Shown here: positions 15,845-25,414 of the stretch, piece by piece
How the letters are laid out: each line of letters starts with the position of its first letter
Position numbering within the stretch: position 1 is the first letter of the stretch
NCBI GenBank assembly: GCA_947471985.1
Contig: CANIZL010000061.1
Coordinates: forward strand, 1 to 39,632
DNA length: 39,632 nucleotides
Source: Verrucomicrobiota bacterium
GTDB lineage: Bacteria > Verrucomicrobiota > Verrucomicrobiia > Limisphaerales > UBA9464
Direction: 5' to 3'
Notes under the pieces: generated by a model
What the model was told of the DNA's origin: nothing
The model's database searches: none
Seen by the model: the letters and a program-made list of their open reading frames with translations, nothing else
Translations under genes and position numbers: made by a program

Positions 15845-18800
15845 TTACGGCTTGAACACGGCGTGATCCGCCCGGCCGCCGGATTCCAGGAAGGCCACGA
15901 GGTCCAACAGATCCTCCTTGCTCAACATGTCCGCCAAGCCCGAGGGCATCGGGGAGAGCTTGGAGAAGCTGCGCTTCGCCACGTCCGACTTCTTGACCAC
16001 CATCCGCTTGTCGGGCTCGAGTTGGTTCGGCACCAGAACGAGCGAATCGGCGGATTCATCGACGAGCCGGCCGATGGCGTCATCGCCGTTTTTGAGTTCC
16101 ACACTGGTGTTCTGGAACTGCTCCGAGACCACCTTGCTGGGATCCAGCACGCTTTCGAGGATGTCCAAGCGTTTGAACCGGGTGCTCACTGCCGTGAGAT
16201 CCGGTCCCACGCCGCCGCCTTGATTGCCGAACCGGTGGCACGCGAGGCATTGGGCATCGACGAAGGCCTGCCGTCCCCGCGCGTAATTGCGACCACCCGT
16301 GCGGTTCAGATCGCCGGCGAGGTCCGCCATCGTCCAGGATTTCACAAAGGTACGCGGCTTGGCCGCCGGGAAGGCATCCGCCGCCGCCTGCTTCTTCGCC
16401 GGTCCACCCGCGGAAATTTCCGCCAGCAGCGGACCGAATTCACCGCGCTCGGCATCGCTGAGATTGGCCAATGCATCCTTGAGAAAGTTCTTGAGGAAGT
16501 TGGCGAAACTCGCGCCGTCGCCGTAGGGGCGTCCGGCCAATTCAAACCATTTCACCGTGTCGCCCTGATGGCCGTACCGACTGCGATCGGCGGTCCAATA
16601 ACCGAAGTACTCCCGGTGTTGCTCCGCCGTCCAGTGCTTGGCCGTACGCAGATGGAACAAATAATGCATGACCTCTTCCTGCGTCGTCGCCGCCGCCATC
16701 AAGGCCAGCGTCTTGCCCACGACATCGGGGGCGCCCAGCGAAATCAGCAGCTGGGAAATCTCCCGATTCACGAGGCGACTCTGATTCGGATAACTCTTGC
16801 TGAGCTTTTCCGTGGCCATTGTTACGAGTTCCGGAGCCGGCTGGCCATTGCGCGCGATGCTCACGGCAATGACGCGCAGCTTGTCCAGTTGCTGCCGTTC
16901 CGAAAGCGTGGCCAGCGGCCACTTCGTCAAGGCCTTCAGGCTGTCTTCCTGCAGCGCCTTGCCGCCGATTCGGGCCAGCGCCAGCATCGCGGTGAGACCG
17001 CCATCCACGCTCGGCTCCGCCAAGGCCCGCGCCTGCCAGGTCGAGACCGGCTGCGCCTCCAAGGCGATCCGCGCCGCATACCGCAGGGCCCGGTCGGGGC
17101 TGTTCAGGTGCGGCCACAGCACGTCGAGCGCCGCCGGATCCGTGTGACCGTGGAACGACTCCAGCTTATGCCGCAGAGCCCGGGCCGACGCTCCCTGGGT
17201 GTTCGGGGTCCAGGCCGGCGCGGTGGATTCCGCACCGTTGTAGGTCACCCGATAAAGTCCCGCCGCGGTGCCCCGGCCACCGATCGTGAAGTACATCGCA
17301 CCGTCATTGCCGATGACCACGTCCGTGACATTCAGCGGCGCTTTGCCCTTGCTGGGATCCATCAAACCGGCCGGGCAGACAAAGTTTTCCCATGTGGCCT
17401 GGTACGTCGCGCCGTCGGGTTGGAGATGCACCGCCATGAGCCGGCCGTACGTCCAATCGAGCACGTACATCGCGCGCTGATAGCGGGCCGGGAACTTGGC
17501 CCCGCGACCGTTACTCACCCCGGTCGGGCAACCCACGCCGATGTCGACGACGGTTCCCACGCTGTCCGGATAGTAATCAGGCCATTTTCCGGTGCCGTAA
17601 CGCCACCCGAATTCCGCGCCGGAGACCGCGTGGTTGACCCGCGTCGGCCGATACCACGGCATGCCCCAGTCCCACTCCATGTCCGCGTCGTACACAAACA
17701 GCTCGCCGTCGCTATTGAAGCCGAAATCGAACTGATTGCGAAAGCCGGCGCAGAACAGCTCAAACTTCTTCGCATCGGGACTCACCCGCAGGATGTAGCC
17801 ACCGGGCGCCATGATGCCGGTCGCGTGGCCGTTGCCGTCGGGCTGGCGCGGCAGAACGTGATCTTCCTGATAATTCTTGTGCGGCGAATCCGGCGCCAGA
17901 CCCTCGGGCGGCTTGGTGTGATTGCCCGCCATGACCCAAAGATTGCCATCGGGACCGAGTTCCACCGCGTGCGGCCCGTGCTCGCCGCCCCCGGGCAGTT
18001 TTTTCACGAGCTGGATCTGATTCCACTGATCGCTGCCGTCATCGGTGATGCGGTAGAGTCCGGATTCGAATTTTGTGGAGTACTTGTTCACAACGACCCA
18101 AAGCGCGCCGTTCGCGAAGACCATGCCCTGGGCGTCGTACAAGGGCTTCGCAATGAACTCGCGCTTCGCGATCTTGCCGTCGGCGGTCAGCGTGACCCGA
18201 AGCAGGCCCGCATTGGGATTGTTGTTCTGGTACTGCGGACTGATGATGAGCCGGCCGCGATCATCCTTGCAGAGATTGACCCACGAGCCTTCCTCGGGCT
18301 CCGCGCTGCCGAGCAACTCGACCTTGAAGCCCGGCCGGGTGTACAACGCATCCGCCGGCGTGGCTTCGCGTCGCGCCGGAGCGGCCGCCACAGGTGCAGC
18401 GAGCACGTCACCCCAGGGGGCCACCCCGAGTTTGCCCAGCGAGGTGGCGACGGACCAACCGGCGTCGTCAAACGCCGTCTGGTTCCAGCCTTTCACCTCG
18501 CGGTCCTCGGCCTTCCACGCGGCGTCCGTGATCAGGGTTTGCTTGCCCGAAGCGGTGCCGATGACCAGCCGGGCGAAGACCCCCGCGGCGCTGGAATCGT
18601 CATTGTGGGCGCGAATCGCGAGCACATTGCGCCCCGACTTGAGCCGGGCCGCCACGTTTGCGCGGTGGGGTTTGCTCCATTCGTCGGCGGTCAGGACCGG
18701 CTGGCCGTTGACGAAGACCTCGAGTCCATCGTCGGCCGAGGCGACCAGTTCGGCGCTCGTGGCCGGACCGTCGAGGGTGAAGGCCTTGCGGAAAAAGCGG

Positions 18801-18904
18801 GTTTCCGCCGAGTCGGTTTTCCGGAACCAGATCCATTCCGGCGTCTGCGCCTGCAGTGCCGTTCCGAGGCACGCGGCAACGATCAAAGTGAGAAATGCTC
18901 TCAT
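15845..18904 (-). CDS. Secreted PVC-type 'membrane-bound dehydrogenase' with C-terminal haem domain
   Basis: A 1019-residue exported protein from the ATG at 18904, where a signal peptide starts (MRAFLTLIVAACLGTALQAQ); an ATG five codons upstream (18919) is possible. Domains: a galactose-binding-like beta domain (about 25-165; AELVASADDGLEVFVNG), a six-bladed GSDH-like propeller (about 185-545; GGGEHGPHAVELGPDGNLWV, RNQFDFGFNSDGELFVYDAD), a helical HEAT-like section (about 570-800) and a C-terminal haem domain with CLACH (886-890), GGGVGPDLT and a likely Met ligand in SPMPSGL. This is the PVC-specific family whose members accompany sugar or sulfated-glycan breakdown, acting as periplasmic or surface oxidoreductases. 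The substrate is not readable. It diverges from the PSCyt1 gene over a 249-bp gap, and a strong terminator follows it. Confidence 0.85.
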   Translation of the reverse strand: MRAFLTLIVAACLGTALQAQTPEWIWFRKTDSAETRFFRKAFTLDGPATSAELVASADDGLEVFVNGQPVLTADEWSKPHRANVAARLKSGRNVLAIRAHNDDSSAAGVFARLVIGTASGKQTLITDAAWKAEDREVKGWNQTAFDDAGWSVATSLGKLGVAPWGDVLAAPVAAAPARREATPADALYTRPGFKVELLGSAEPEEGSWVNLCKDDRGRLIISPQYQNNNPNAGLLRVTLTADGKIAKREFIAKPLYDAQGMVFANGALWVVVNKYSTKFESGLYRITDDGSDQWNQIQLVKKLPGGGEHGPHAVELGPDGNLWVMAGNHTKPPEGLAPDSPHKNYQEDHVLPRQPDGNGHATGIMAPGGYILRVSPDAKKFELFCAGFRNQFDFGFNSDGELFVYDADMEWDWGMPWYRPTRVNHAVSGAEFGWRYGTGKWPDYYPDSVGTVVDIGVGCPTGVSNGRGAKFPARYQRAMYVLDWTYGRLMAVHLQPDGATYQATWENFVCPAGLMDPSKGKAPLNVTDVVIGNDGAMYFTIGGRGTAAGLYRVTYNGAESTAPAWTPNTQGASARALRHKLESFHGHTDPAALDVLWPHLNSPDRALRYAARIALEAQPVSTWQARALAEPSVDGGLTAMLALARIGGKALQEDSLKALTKWPLATLSERQQLDKLRVIAVSIARNGQPAPELVTMATEKLSKSYPNQSRLVNREISQLLISLGAPDVVGKTLALMAAATTQEEVMHYLFHLRTAKHWTAEQHREYFGYWTADRSRYGHQGDTVKWFELAGRPYGDGASFANFLKNFLKDALANLSDAERGEFGPLLAEISAGGPAKKQAAADAFPAAKPRTFVKSWTMADLAGDLNRTGGRNYARGRQAFVDAQCLACHRFGNQGGGVGPDLTAVSTRFKRLDILESVLDPSKVVSEQFQNTSVELKNGDDAIGRLVDESADSLVLVPNQLEPDKRMVVKKSDVAKRSFSKLSPMPSGLADMLSKEDLLDLVAFLESGGRADHAVFKP

Positions 18905-18941
18905 GGAAAGCCGGACCATAGCGAGGTCGTCCGTCGCGAGT

Positions 18942-18953
18942 AAAACGCGTTTT
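18942..18953. promoter_or_regulatory. Perfect palindrome in the divergent haem-gene promoter region
   Basis: AAAACGCGTTTT is a perfect 12-bp palindrome in the 249-bp gap between the two divergent haem-protein genes, 38 bp upstream of the minus-strand start. It is AT-flanked in a GC-rich genome and could be an operator for both genes. No regulator gene is adjacent. Confidence 0.35.
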
Positions 18954-19153
18954 GCAGGAACGCCGGAAAAACCTGCTCCTTTCTGCCCCCTCGGCCGATG
19001 TTACCCCCCGAAGCACAGTGCGTCCGGGGCGCGGGTTTTCGATCCGAGTGGGCACCGGGGCGGCGATCGATGGGCGCTTCGCCCCATAACCCGCCCGCGA
19101 ACCATCGCGGTTTTGACTTCGATTTCCCCGAATTGCTGCGCTATGAGAAGCGC

Positions 19154-21901
19154 ATGGCCCACCGCACATTTCCGGCTCTCCCGCGCCTGTTCCGGCGACG
19201 GCACTGGCTTGCGGTGGTCGGGCTGCTGTGCGGACTGTCCGGGCTGCTGGCATCCGCCGCCCTCGCTGCGACCGCCACCGCGACCAACACCAGCGCGGCC
19301 CGGCTGACGTTCGAACAGGATATCCGGCCCATCCTCAAGGCCCATTGCTTTCATTGTCACGGCGAAGGCGAGACCTTGCGCGGCGAACTCGACCTGCGAT
19401 TGCGACGTTTTCTGCTGCGCGGCGGTGAATCCGGACCCGCGCTCGTGCCCGGCGATGCCCCCGGCAGTCGCGTCTACGAAATGCTCCGCTCCGGCAAGAT
19501 GCCGAAAAGCGATCGCAAGCCCACAGCGCAGGAAATCGAGACGGTGCGTCGCTGGATCGACTCCGGCGCCGCCACCGCCCACGAGGAACCCGAGTCGCTC
19601 ACCGCCGGCATGCAAATCACCGCCGAGGAGCGCCAGCATTGGGCCTTCCGCCCCCTGTACCGTCCGGCCGTGCCCAAGGTGGCCGCCGCGCCCAGCGCCC
19701 ATCCCATCGACGCCTTCCTGGCCGCCCGCCAGGCCCCGCTCGCCCTTCACTTCGCCGCCGAAGCCCCGTCCCTGACGCTCGTGCGACGGGCCTTTTTCGA
19801 TCTCTGGGGATTGCCCCCGACGCCGTCGGATCTGGAGGCCTTCCTGCTCGACGGCACCACCAACGCCTATCCCAACCTCGTCCGCCGCCTGCTGCAATCG
19901 CCCCGCTATGGCGAGCGTTGGGGCCGCCATTGGCTGGACATCGCCGGCTACGCGGATTCCGACGGTTATTCCAACGACGACACGCCCCGGCCGTACGCGT
20001 ACAAATATCGGGATTACGTGATCCGTTCCTTCAACCGCGATCTCCCCTTCAATCGCTTCGTTGTGGAACAGCTCGCCGGGGACGAACTCGCCCTGACGCG
20101 CCATCGCGATCTGGAAGCGGCCGCGCAGGATCCGGAGACCCGCGAGTGGTTGGTGGCCACGGGCTACCTGCGGATGGCCGCGGATGGCACCGCGTCCGGC
20201 GGGATCGATCAGGACGCAGCCCGGAATCAGGTCCTGGCCGACACGCTCAAGATCGTCTCGACCTCGCTCCTGGGCCTGTCGGTCGGCTGTGCCCAGTGCC
20301 ACGACCACCGGTACGATCCCCTTCCGCAGACCGACTATTACCGACTCCGGGCGGTCTTCGAGCCCGCGTATGATTGGCAGCACTGGCGCACGCCGGCGGA
20401 ACGAAGGATCTCGCTTTATACCGCCGCTGATCGCACGAAGGCCGCAGCGCTGGAGGAAGAAGCCGGCAAACTGGCGAAGGAGCGGGAAACCAAGCAAACC
20501 GAATACCTCCATGCCGCGCTCCGGAAGCACTTGGAGAAGTTCGACGCCGGCGTGAGCAATGCCCTGTGGTCGGCGTTTCAAACCACACCCGACAAACGCA
20601 GCCCGGAACAAAAGAAGCTCCTCGCGGACAATCCCAGCGCGAACATCAACCCCGGGGTGCTGTATCAGTACAACGCCCAGGCCGCGGAAGACTTGAAGGC
20701 GATGGAAGCCAAGATCGCCGAAGTGCGCGGTCGCAAGCCGGCGGAGGACTTCATCAGCCTCCTGACCGAACCCGTCGGCACCGTACCCGTGACACATCGT
20801 TTCCACCGAGGCGATCCGAAGCAACCCAAGGAGGCAATCCTGCCAGGGACACCGATCGTGCTGGCTCCCGGCGGTGCCTCCACCGACCTGCCCCTGCCCG
20901 TCGAATGCCCGCCCACTTCCCGACGGCGTTTGGGTTTTGCCACCTGGGTCACCAGCCCCGGCAACCCGCTGCTGGCCCGGGTCCTGGTCAATCGCGTGTG
21001 GATGCATCATTTCGGCCGCGGCCTGGTGGGCACGCCGGCGGACTTCGGAGTGCAAGGTGAACGTCCGACGCATCCGGAACTGCTCGAATGGCTCGCCGCC
21101 GTCTTCACCGCCCCGCGCAGTGACGATCCCCAACATCCGGGACTCGGCTGGAGCTTGAAGGGATTGCATGAGCTCATTATGACGTCCCACGCCTACCGGC
21201 AGGCTTCCACGCGCGACCCGCAAGCCGCGGAGGTGGATCCCGAGAACCGCTGGTACGCGCGGCGATCCGTGCTGCGTCTGGATGCCGAAGCCATTCGGGA
21301 CGGTTTCCTGGCCGTCAGTGGCGCGCTCAGCGAGCGCGCGTTCGGCCCGCCGGTCCCGGTCCGCGAAGATGCCGTCGGACAGGTCGTGGTGGGCGTCGAC
21401 AAGAAACAGGGCGACAACAAAATGCCCGTGGAGGTGGCGCTCGGTGAGGAGGAGTTTCGCCGAAGCGTTTATGTCGAGGTGCGTCGCAGTCGTCCGCTGG
21501 CTTTTCTGAATGCGTTTGATGCTCCCGTAATGGAAGTGAATTGCGAAAAACGCTCCAGCTCCACCGTCGCGCCGCAATCGCTGATGCTGATGAACAGCGA
21601 GTTTACGCTGCAACAAGCGCGGCTCTTCGCCGCGCGCTTGCGGCGGGAAGCCGGCCCCATGCGGGAAGCCCAGGTGGAACGGGCGTGGCGCCTGGCACTG
21701 GGTCGGGCGCCGTCGCACGAAGAATTCCGTTCCGCCCTCGAATTCCTGGACCGGCAAATCACCCAGATCACCGCACCCAAGTCACCGACCGCACCGGCAT
21801 CCAACGCGAGCCCCGCCAGTCCGGAGCCGCCGGAGGAACAGGCCCTGAGCAGCCTGTGTCAGACGCTCTTCAGTTCGAACGAATTCCTGTATCTGGATTA
21901 A
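19154..21901 (+). CDS. PSCyt1-DUF1549-DUF1553 secreted cytochrome-type protein
   Basis: A 915-residue exported protein typical of Planctomycetota and Verrucomicrobiota. The ATG at 19154 is chosen because it opens a signal peptide (about 1-39, with WLAVVGLLCGLSGLLASAALA core); the frame extends upstream without protein-like sequence. A PSCyt1 haem domain holds CFHCH (65-69) followed by the GKMP segment. DUF1549 (about 180-390) has PRYGERWGRHWLD and a second CxxCH (CAQCH at 379-383, in CAQCHDHRYDP). A helical, probably coiled region lies at about 425-525, and DUF1553 (about 590-840) has SPGNPLLARVLVNRVW and HFGRGLVGTPADFG. These proteins normally pair with a DUF1501 gene just downstream; here none follows, only mtnA on the other strand. 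Function in the family is unproven; redox work on external substrates is suspected. Confidence 0.88.
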   Translation: MAHRTFPALPRLFRRRHWLAVVGLLCGLSGLLASAALAATATATNTSAARLTFEQDIRPILKAHCFHCHGEGETLRGELDLRLRRFLLRGGESGPALVPGDAPGSRVYEMLRSGKMPKSDRKPTAQEIETVRRWIDSGAATAHEEPESLTAGMQITAEERQHWAFRPLYRPAVPKVAAAPSAHPIDAFLAARQAPLALHFAAEAPSLTLVRRAFFDLWGLPPTPSDLEAFLLDGTTNAYPNLVRRLLQSPRYGERWGRHWLDIAGYADSDGYSNDDTPRPYAYKYRDYVIRSFNRDLPFNRFVVEQLAGDELALTRHRDLEAAAQDPETREWLVATGYLRMAADGTASGGIDQDAARNQVLADTLKIVSTSLLGLSVGCAQCHDHRYDPLPQTDYYRLRAVFEPAYDWQHWRTPAERRISLYTAADRTKAAALEEEAGKLAKERETKQTEYLHAALRKHLEKFDAGVSNALWSAFQTTPDKRSPEQKKLLADNPSANINPGVLYQYNAQAAEDLKAMEAKIAEVRGRKPAEDFISLLTEPVGTVPVTHRFHRGDPKQPKEAILPGTPIVLAPGGASTDLPLPVECPPTSRRRLGFATWVTSPGNPLLARVLVNRVWMHHFGRGLVGTPADFGVQGERPTHPELLEWLAAVFTAPRSDDPQHPGLGWSLKGLHELIMTSHAYRQASTRDPQAAEVDPENRWYARRSVLRLDAEAIRDGFLAVSGALSERAFGPPVPVREDAVGQVVVGVDKKQGDNKMPVEVALGEEEFRRSVYVEVRRSRPLAFLNAFDAPVMEVNCEKRSSSTVAPQSLMLMNSEFTLQQARLFAARLRREAGPMREAQVERAWRLALGRAPSHEEFRSALEFLDRQITQITAPKSPTAPASNASPASPEPPEEQALSSLCQTLFSSNEFLYLD

Positions 21902-21949
21902 ATCCGCCGCGCCGCCGTCGATGGATCGGGTTCCACCGACCCGCGGGAC

Positions 21950-23095
21950 TCAAGCCCGGAGCTTGGCCCGTTGGCGCCACAGCTCGCGTGGTTTGAAGAT
22001 GCCCACGGGCGTGATGATCCCTGTGATCAAGTCCGGTGGCGTCACGTCGAAGCCCGGATTCCGCGCAGTGCTGGAGGGATTGGCGATGCGCACGTACGCC
22101 CGCTCGACCTTCGCCTTCGAGACCCGGCCGGCCCGGCCCTTGGCCGCGGGATCCGCCAAAACGCCCCAGGCACCCAACACCTCGGACGGACTGCGCTCTT
22201 CAATGGGAATGTCCAGGCCACGACGCATCTCCCAGTCGATCGTCGACAGCGGGATGGCCACGTAGAACGGAATCTTGTGTCGCGCGGCCAGGACGGCCTT
22301 GGTGTAGGTGCCGATCTTGTTCGCCACTTCGCCGGTGCGACCCAGCGTGCGGTCGCTGCCCACGATCACCAGATCGATCTCGCCCCGCTGCATGAGATGG
22401 CCCGCCGCATTATCGGCGATGACATCGTGCGCGATGCCCTGTTGCGCAAATTCCCAGGCGGTCAGTGCCGCCCCCTGGCAACGCGGACGGGTTTCGTCGC
22501 AGAACACGTGAAACTTCCGCCCCTCCGCCTGCGCCGCATAAAGCGGGGCCGTGGCGGATCCGTGATCCACGAAGGCCAGCCAACCGGCATTGCAATGGGT
22601 GAGCACCCGCATGCCGTCGCGGATCAGGGGCGCGCCGTGGCGGCCCAGCTCGGCGCAATGATGCGCATCCTCGTCGGCAAACGCCGCCGCCGCCTGATGC
22701 AGGAACGCCTGCGCCTCCGCCACCGTCTGCACCGGTGCCGTGTGCAACGCCGCCAGCATGGCCTGCATGGCGTTCACCGGATCCACCGCCGTCGGCCGGG
22801 CCTCCGCCAGCACCGTGTACACCAGGTCGAGATGCGCCCGGAATCGGGTGACATCCGCACCCCGAAAAGCCGCCGCGCCCTGCGCCAATCCATACGCGGC
22901 CGTGGCCCCGATGGCGCCCGCGCCGCGGACCACCATGTCCGTGATCGCCGCCGCCGTTTCGCGGAAATCCTTGGTCTCGATCAGCGTGAACGCATGCGGC
23001 AAACACCGTTGTTCGATCAACACCACGGCATTGCGGGCCGCGTTGAAACTGACGGTACGAAAAGCGCGGCGACGTCCGCGAATAGTGACATTCAT
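21950..23095 (-). CDS. mtnA: S-methyl-5-thioribose-1-phosphate isomerase
   Basis: A 381-residue protein of the eIF2B-like family. MtnA converts methylthioribose-1-phosphate to methylthioribulose-1-phosphate in the methionine salvage pathway. The catalytic pair is present: C168 in THCNAGWLAF and D248 in VIVGSDR. Also seen are RGAGAIGATAAYG (57-69), DETRPRCQGAALTAWE (200-215), GEVANKIGTYTKAVLA (255-270) and IPFYVAIPLSTID (275-287). The common GADR around the Asp is GSDR here, a mild difference, so a relaxed substrate (for example ribose-1-phosphate-like) is conceivable. I chose ATG 23095, where family sequence begins. No other salvage genes are next to it. It diverges from the DUF1080 gene and ends 48 bp from the PSCyt1 gene, tail-to-tail. 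Confidence 0.9.
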   Translation of the reverse strand: MNVTIRGRRRAFRTVSFNAARNAVVLIEQRCLPHAFTLIETKDFRETAAAITDMVVRGAGAIGATAAYGLAQGAAAFRGADVTRFRAHLDLVYTVLAEARPTAVDPVNAMQAMLAALHTAPVQTVAEAQAFLHQAAAAFADEDAHHCAELGRHGAPLIRDGMRVLTHCNAGWLAFVDHGSATAPLYAAQAEGRKFHVFCDETRPRCQGAALTAWEFAQQGIAHDVIADNAAGHLMQRGEIDLVIVGSDRTLGRTGEVANKIGTYTKAVLAARHKIPFYVAIPLSTIDWEMRRGLDIPIEERSPSEVLGAWGVLADPAAKGRAGRVSKAKVERAYVRIANPSSTARNPGFDVTPPDLITGIITPVGIFKPRELWRQRAKLRA

Positions 23096-23280
23096 ATAAG
23101 GAGAGGCTTCCGACGGCGGCGGGGAGCTAAGCACAGAATTGCGTCCGGGGGTAACGGAAAACCGGCGTACTCCCGCGAGTTCGTCCACCGTGAATCCGAC
23201 CGCTTTCCAAGTGGGCGGGGTGGGCGTCGCCAATGAACGACCAGACTGGCCACCCGCCAACTGCCTGCCAGAGTTCCGCC

Positions 23281-24063
23281 GTGCATTCCCCTAAATTCGC
23301 TTTGTTTTCCCCCGCGTGGATCGCGGCCCTGGCCCTCACCCCAAGCCTCCACGCCGGCACCGGCGTTGGCGCCAAGCCCATCCGGGGCGCGGAGGTGTTC
23401 TTCGACGGCACCCGCCAGATGCTCGACGAAAAGTGGACCTACTGGCAGGGCCCCGGCTTCAAATCCTCCCTGCCCATCAAGTGGCAGATCGTGCCCGATC
23501 CGCACGACAAGGGCACGGTGCTGATGACCGATGATCCGGTCGCGGCCGGCGGAAAATTCGGCACCGCGGACGTGGTCACCAAGAAGGAATTCCGGGACGT
23601 CCGGGTGCACGTCGAGTTCTACATCGCCAAGCCCACGGGCAACAGCGGCGTCTACCTGCAGAACCGCTATGAAATCCAGGTGCTCGACGGCGACAAAACC
23701 AAGCACGGCCTGGGCGCGGTGATCAACGAGACCGAGTCTCCGTACTTCGCTTATAACGGCACCGGTACATGGAATGCCTACGACATCAATTTCCGCGCCG
23801 CCCGTTTCAAGGACGGCGTGATGGTGGAAAAGCCGCTGATTTCGATGTATTTCAACGGCAAGCTGGTGCACGAGAATGTGCAGATCAGCCAAGTCTGGGG
23901 CGGTCCGAACTCCGGCATCGACGGCGGCAACAACGGCGGCAAGGGCATCACCGACACCCCCGGCGGTTTGAAGTTGCAGTGCGAAGGCCACGACGTGCGG
24001 TATCGCAACATCTGGATCAAGCCGGTGGACTTGAAGAAGCCGGACACGCGCTTCACCAAGTAA
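23281..24063 (+). CDS. Secreted DUF1080 (3-keto-disaccharide hydrolase-like) protein
   Basis: A 260-residue exported protein from the GTG at 23281, which starts a signal peptide ([19 protein letters not shown]... to LHA, about 25 residues); an ATG 16 codons upstream would mask it. The rest is a single DUF1080 jelly-roll: [60 protein letters not shown], and the closing [24 protein letters not shown]1080 (PF06439) is very abundant in Verrucomicrobiota; some members cleave 3-keto-glycosides and others are likely glycan binders. The L-fuconate dehydratase gene follows after 37 bp on the same strand, so a shared role in glycan use is plausible. Confidence 0.88.
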   Translation: MHSPKFALFSPAWIAALALTPSLHAGTGVGAKPIRGAEVFFDGTRQMLDEKWTYWQGPGFKSSLPIKWQIVPDPHDKGTVLMTDDPVAAGGKFGTADVVTKKEFRDVRVHVEFYIAKPTGNSGVYLQNRYEIQVLDGDKTKHGLGAVINETESPYFAYNGTGTWNAYDINFRAARFKDGVMVEKPLISMYFNGKLVHENVQISQVWGGPNSGIDGGNNGGKGITDTPGGLKLQCEGHDVRYRNIWIKPVDLKKPDTRFTK

Positions 24064-24100
24064 CTCCGCCGGAGCCCGCCGACTGCGCCGCCCTCCTGAC

Positions 24101-25414
24101 ATGCCCACCCGTATTGTACGCCTGGAGATCCGCGACATCCGCTTTCCCACCTCCCGGGAACTGGATGGCTCGGACGCCATGAATCCGGATCCCGATTACT
24201 CATCGGCTTACGTCATTCTCCATCTGGCCAACGGTCTCACCGGTCACGGCTCCACATTCACCATCGGCCGCGGCAACGAGGTCGTGTGCGCGGCCATCCG
24301 GGCACACGAGCATCTGGTGGTCGGGCGGACGCTCGAGGAATTCATCGCCGCGCCCGGCCGGTTCTGGCGCAGTTTGAACAGCGATTCCCAACTGCGCTGG
24401 CTGGGCCCCGACAAGGGCGTGATCCACCTCGCCATGGCGGCGATCGTGAACGCGCTCTGGGATCTGTACGCCCGACAGGCGGGCAAGCCGCTGTGGTTGC
24501 TAATCGCGGAGTTTACGCCCGAGCAATTCGTCGCGTGCGTCGATTTCCGCTACCTCACCGACGCCCTCACCCCGGCCGAAGCCCGGGCGATTCTGCAACG
24601 GCAGGCCGGCTCCAAATCTGAACGGATCGCCCGGCTCCGCGCCGAGGGCTATCCGGCGTACACCACCAGCGCCGGCTGGCTGGGATATCCCGACGACAAA
24701 ATCCGCCGACTCTGCCGCGAGGCCGTCGCCGAGGGCTGGACGCATCTCAAGGTCAAGGTGGGACGGGATCTGCCCGACGACATCCGTCGCCTCGGGATCA
24801 TCCGGGAAGAGTTGGGCTGGGAGCGCAAGCTCATGGTGGATGCCAATCAAGTCTGGGACGTCCCGCAGGCCATCGAGTGGATGCACGCCCTGGCCCGGTT
24901 TCAACCGTGGTGGATTGAAGAACCCACCTCACCGGACGATATCCTCGGCCATGCGGCCATCGCCCGGGCGATGGAACCGCTGGGCATTGGCGTGGCCACC
25001 GGCGAGCACGGCATGAACCGCCTGCTCTTCAAGCAACTGCTGCAGGCGCGGGCGATTTCCTTCTGCCAGATCGATTCCTGTCGCTTGGGCGGCGTGAACG
25101 AAAACCTCGCGGTGCTCCTGCTGGCGGCGAAATTTGGCGTGCCCGTCTGTCCCCACGCCGGCGGCGTGGGACTCTGTGAATTCGTCCAGCATCTCTCGAT
25201 GGTGGATTACATCGCCGTGAGTGGCTCCTGGGACGGACGCGTTTGCGAATTCGTGGATCACCTCCACGAACATTTTACCGATCCCTGTCGCATTCGCCGG
25301 GGCCGCTATCTGGCGCCGGAAAAACCGGGTTACTCCACCGAGATGACCCCGGAAAGCCTGTCTGACTACGCGTATCCCGACGGTCGGGTTTGGCGCACGC
25401 TCAGCCCGGGCTAG
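24101..25414 (+). CDS. L-fuconate dehydratase (enolase superfamily)
   Basis: A 437-residue cytoplasmic enzyme of the mandelate racemase/enolase superfamily that removes water from L-fuconate to give 2-keto-3-deoxy-L-fuconate. It opens with [20 protein letters not shown], the hallmark of the FucD/ENOSF1 branch. The active-site set is complete: KVK bases K217/K219 in LKVKVG, metal ligands D247 (MVDANQ), E273 (WIEEPT) and E302 (GEHGMNR), and the acid H352 in [11 protein letters not shown]. Length matches the family (about 435-445). Its neighbour upstream is the secreted DUF1080 protein (37-bp gap). Its 3' end overlaps that of the convergent folE2 gene by 14 bp. Fucose dehydrogenase, lactonase and KDF aldolase genes are not in the window. 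Confidence 0.92.
   Translation: MPTRIVRLEIRDIRFPTSRELDGSDAMNPDPDYSSAYVILHLANGLTGHGSTFTIGRGNEVVCAAIRAHEHLVVGRTLEEFIAAPGRFWRSLNSDSQLRWLGPDKGVIHLAMAAIVNALWDLYARQAGKPLWLLIAEFTPEQFVACVDFRYLTDALTPAEARAILQRQAGSKSERIARLRAEGYPAYTTSAGWLGYPDDKIRRLCREAVAEGWTHLKVKVGRDLPDDIRRLGIIREELGWERKLMVDANQVWDVPQAIEWMHALARFQPWWIEEPTSPDDILGHAAIARAMEPLGIGVATGEHGMNRLLFKQLLQARAISFCQIDSCRLGGVNENLAVLLLAAKFGVPVCPHAGGVGLCEFVQHLSMVDYIAVSGSWDGRVCEFVDHLHEHFTDPCRIRRGRYLAPEKPGYSTEMTPESLSDYAYPDGRVWRTLSPG

Noticed and set aside
15863-18943. A 1026-codon open frame antisense to the large haem protein
   Set aside because: The minus-strand protein has a signal peptide, propeller repeats and a CxxCH haem domain; the plus-strand reading has Arg/Gly/His-rich noise.
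19001-21757. A 918-codon open frame antisense to the PSCyt1 protein
   Set aside because: The plus-strand frame has well-known domains; the antisense reading has none.
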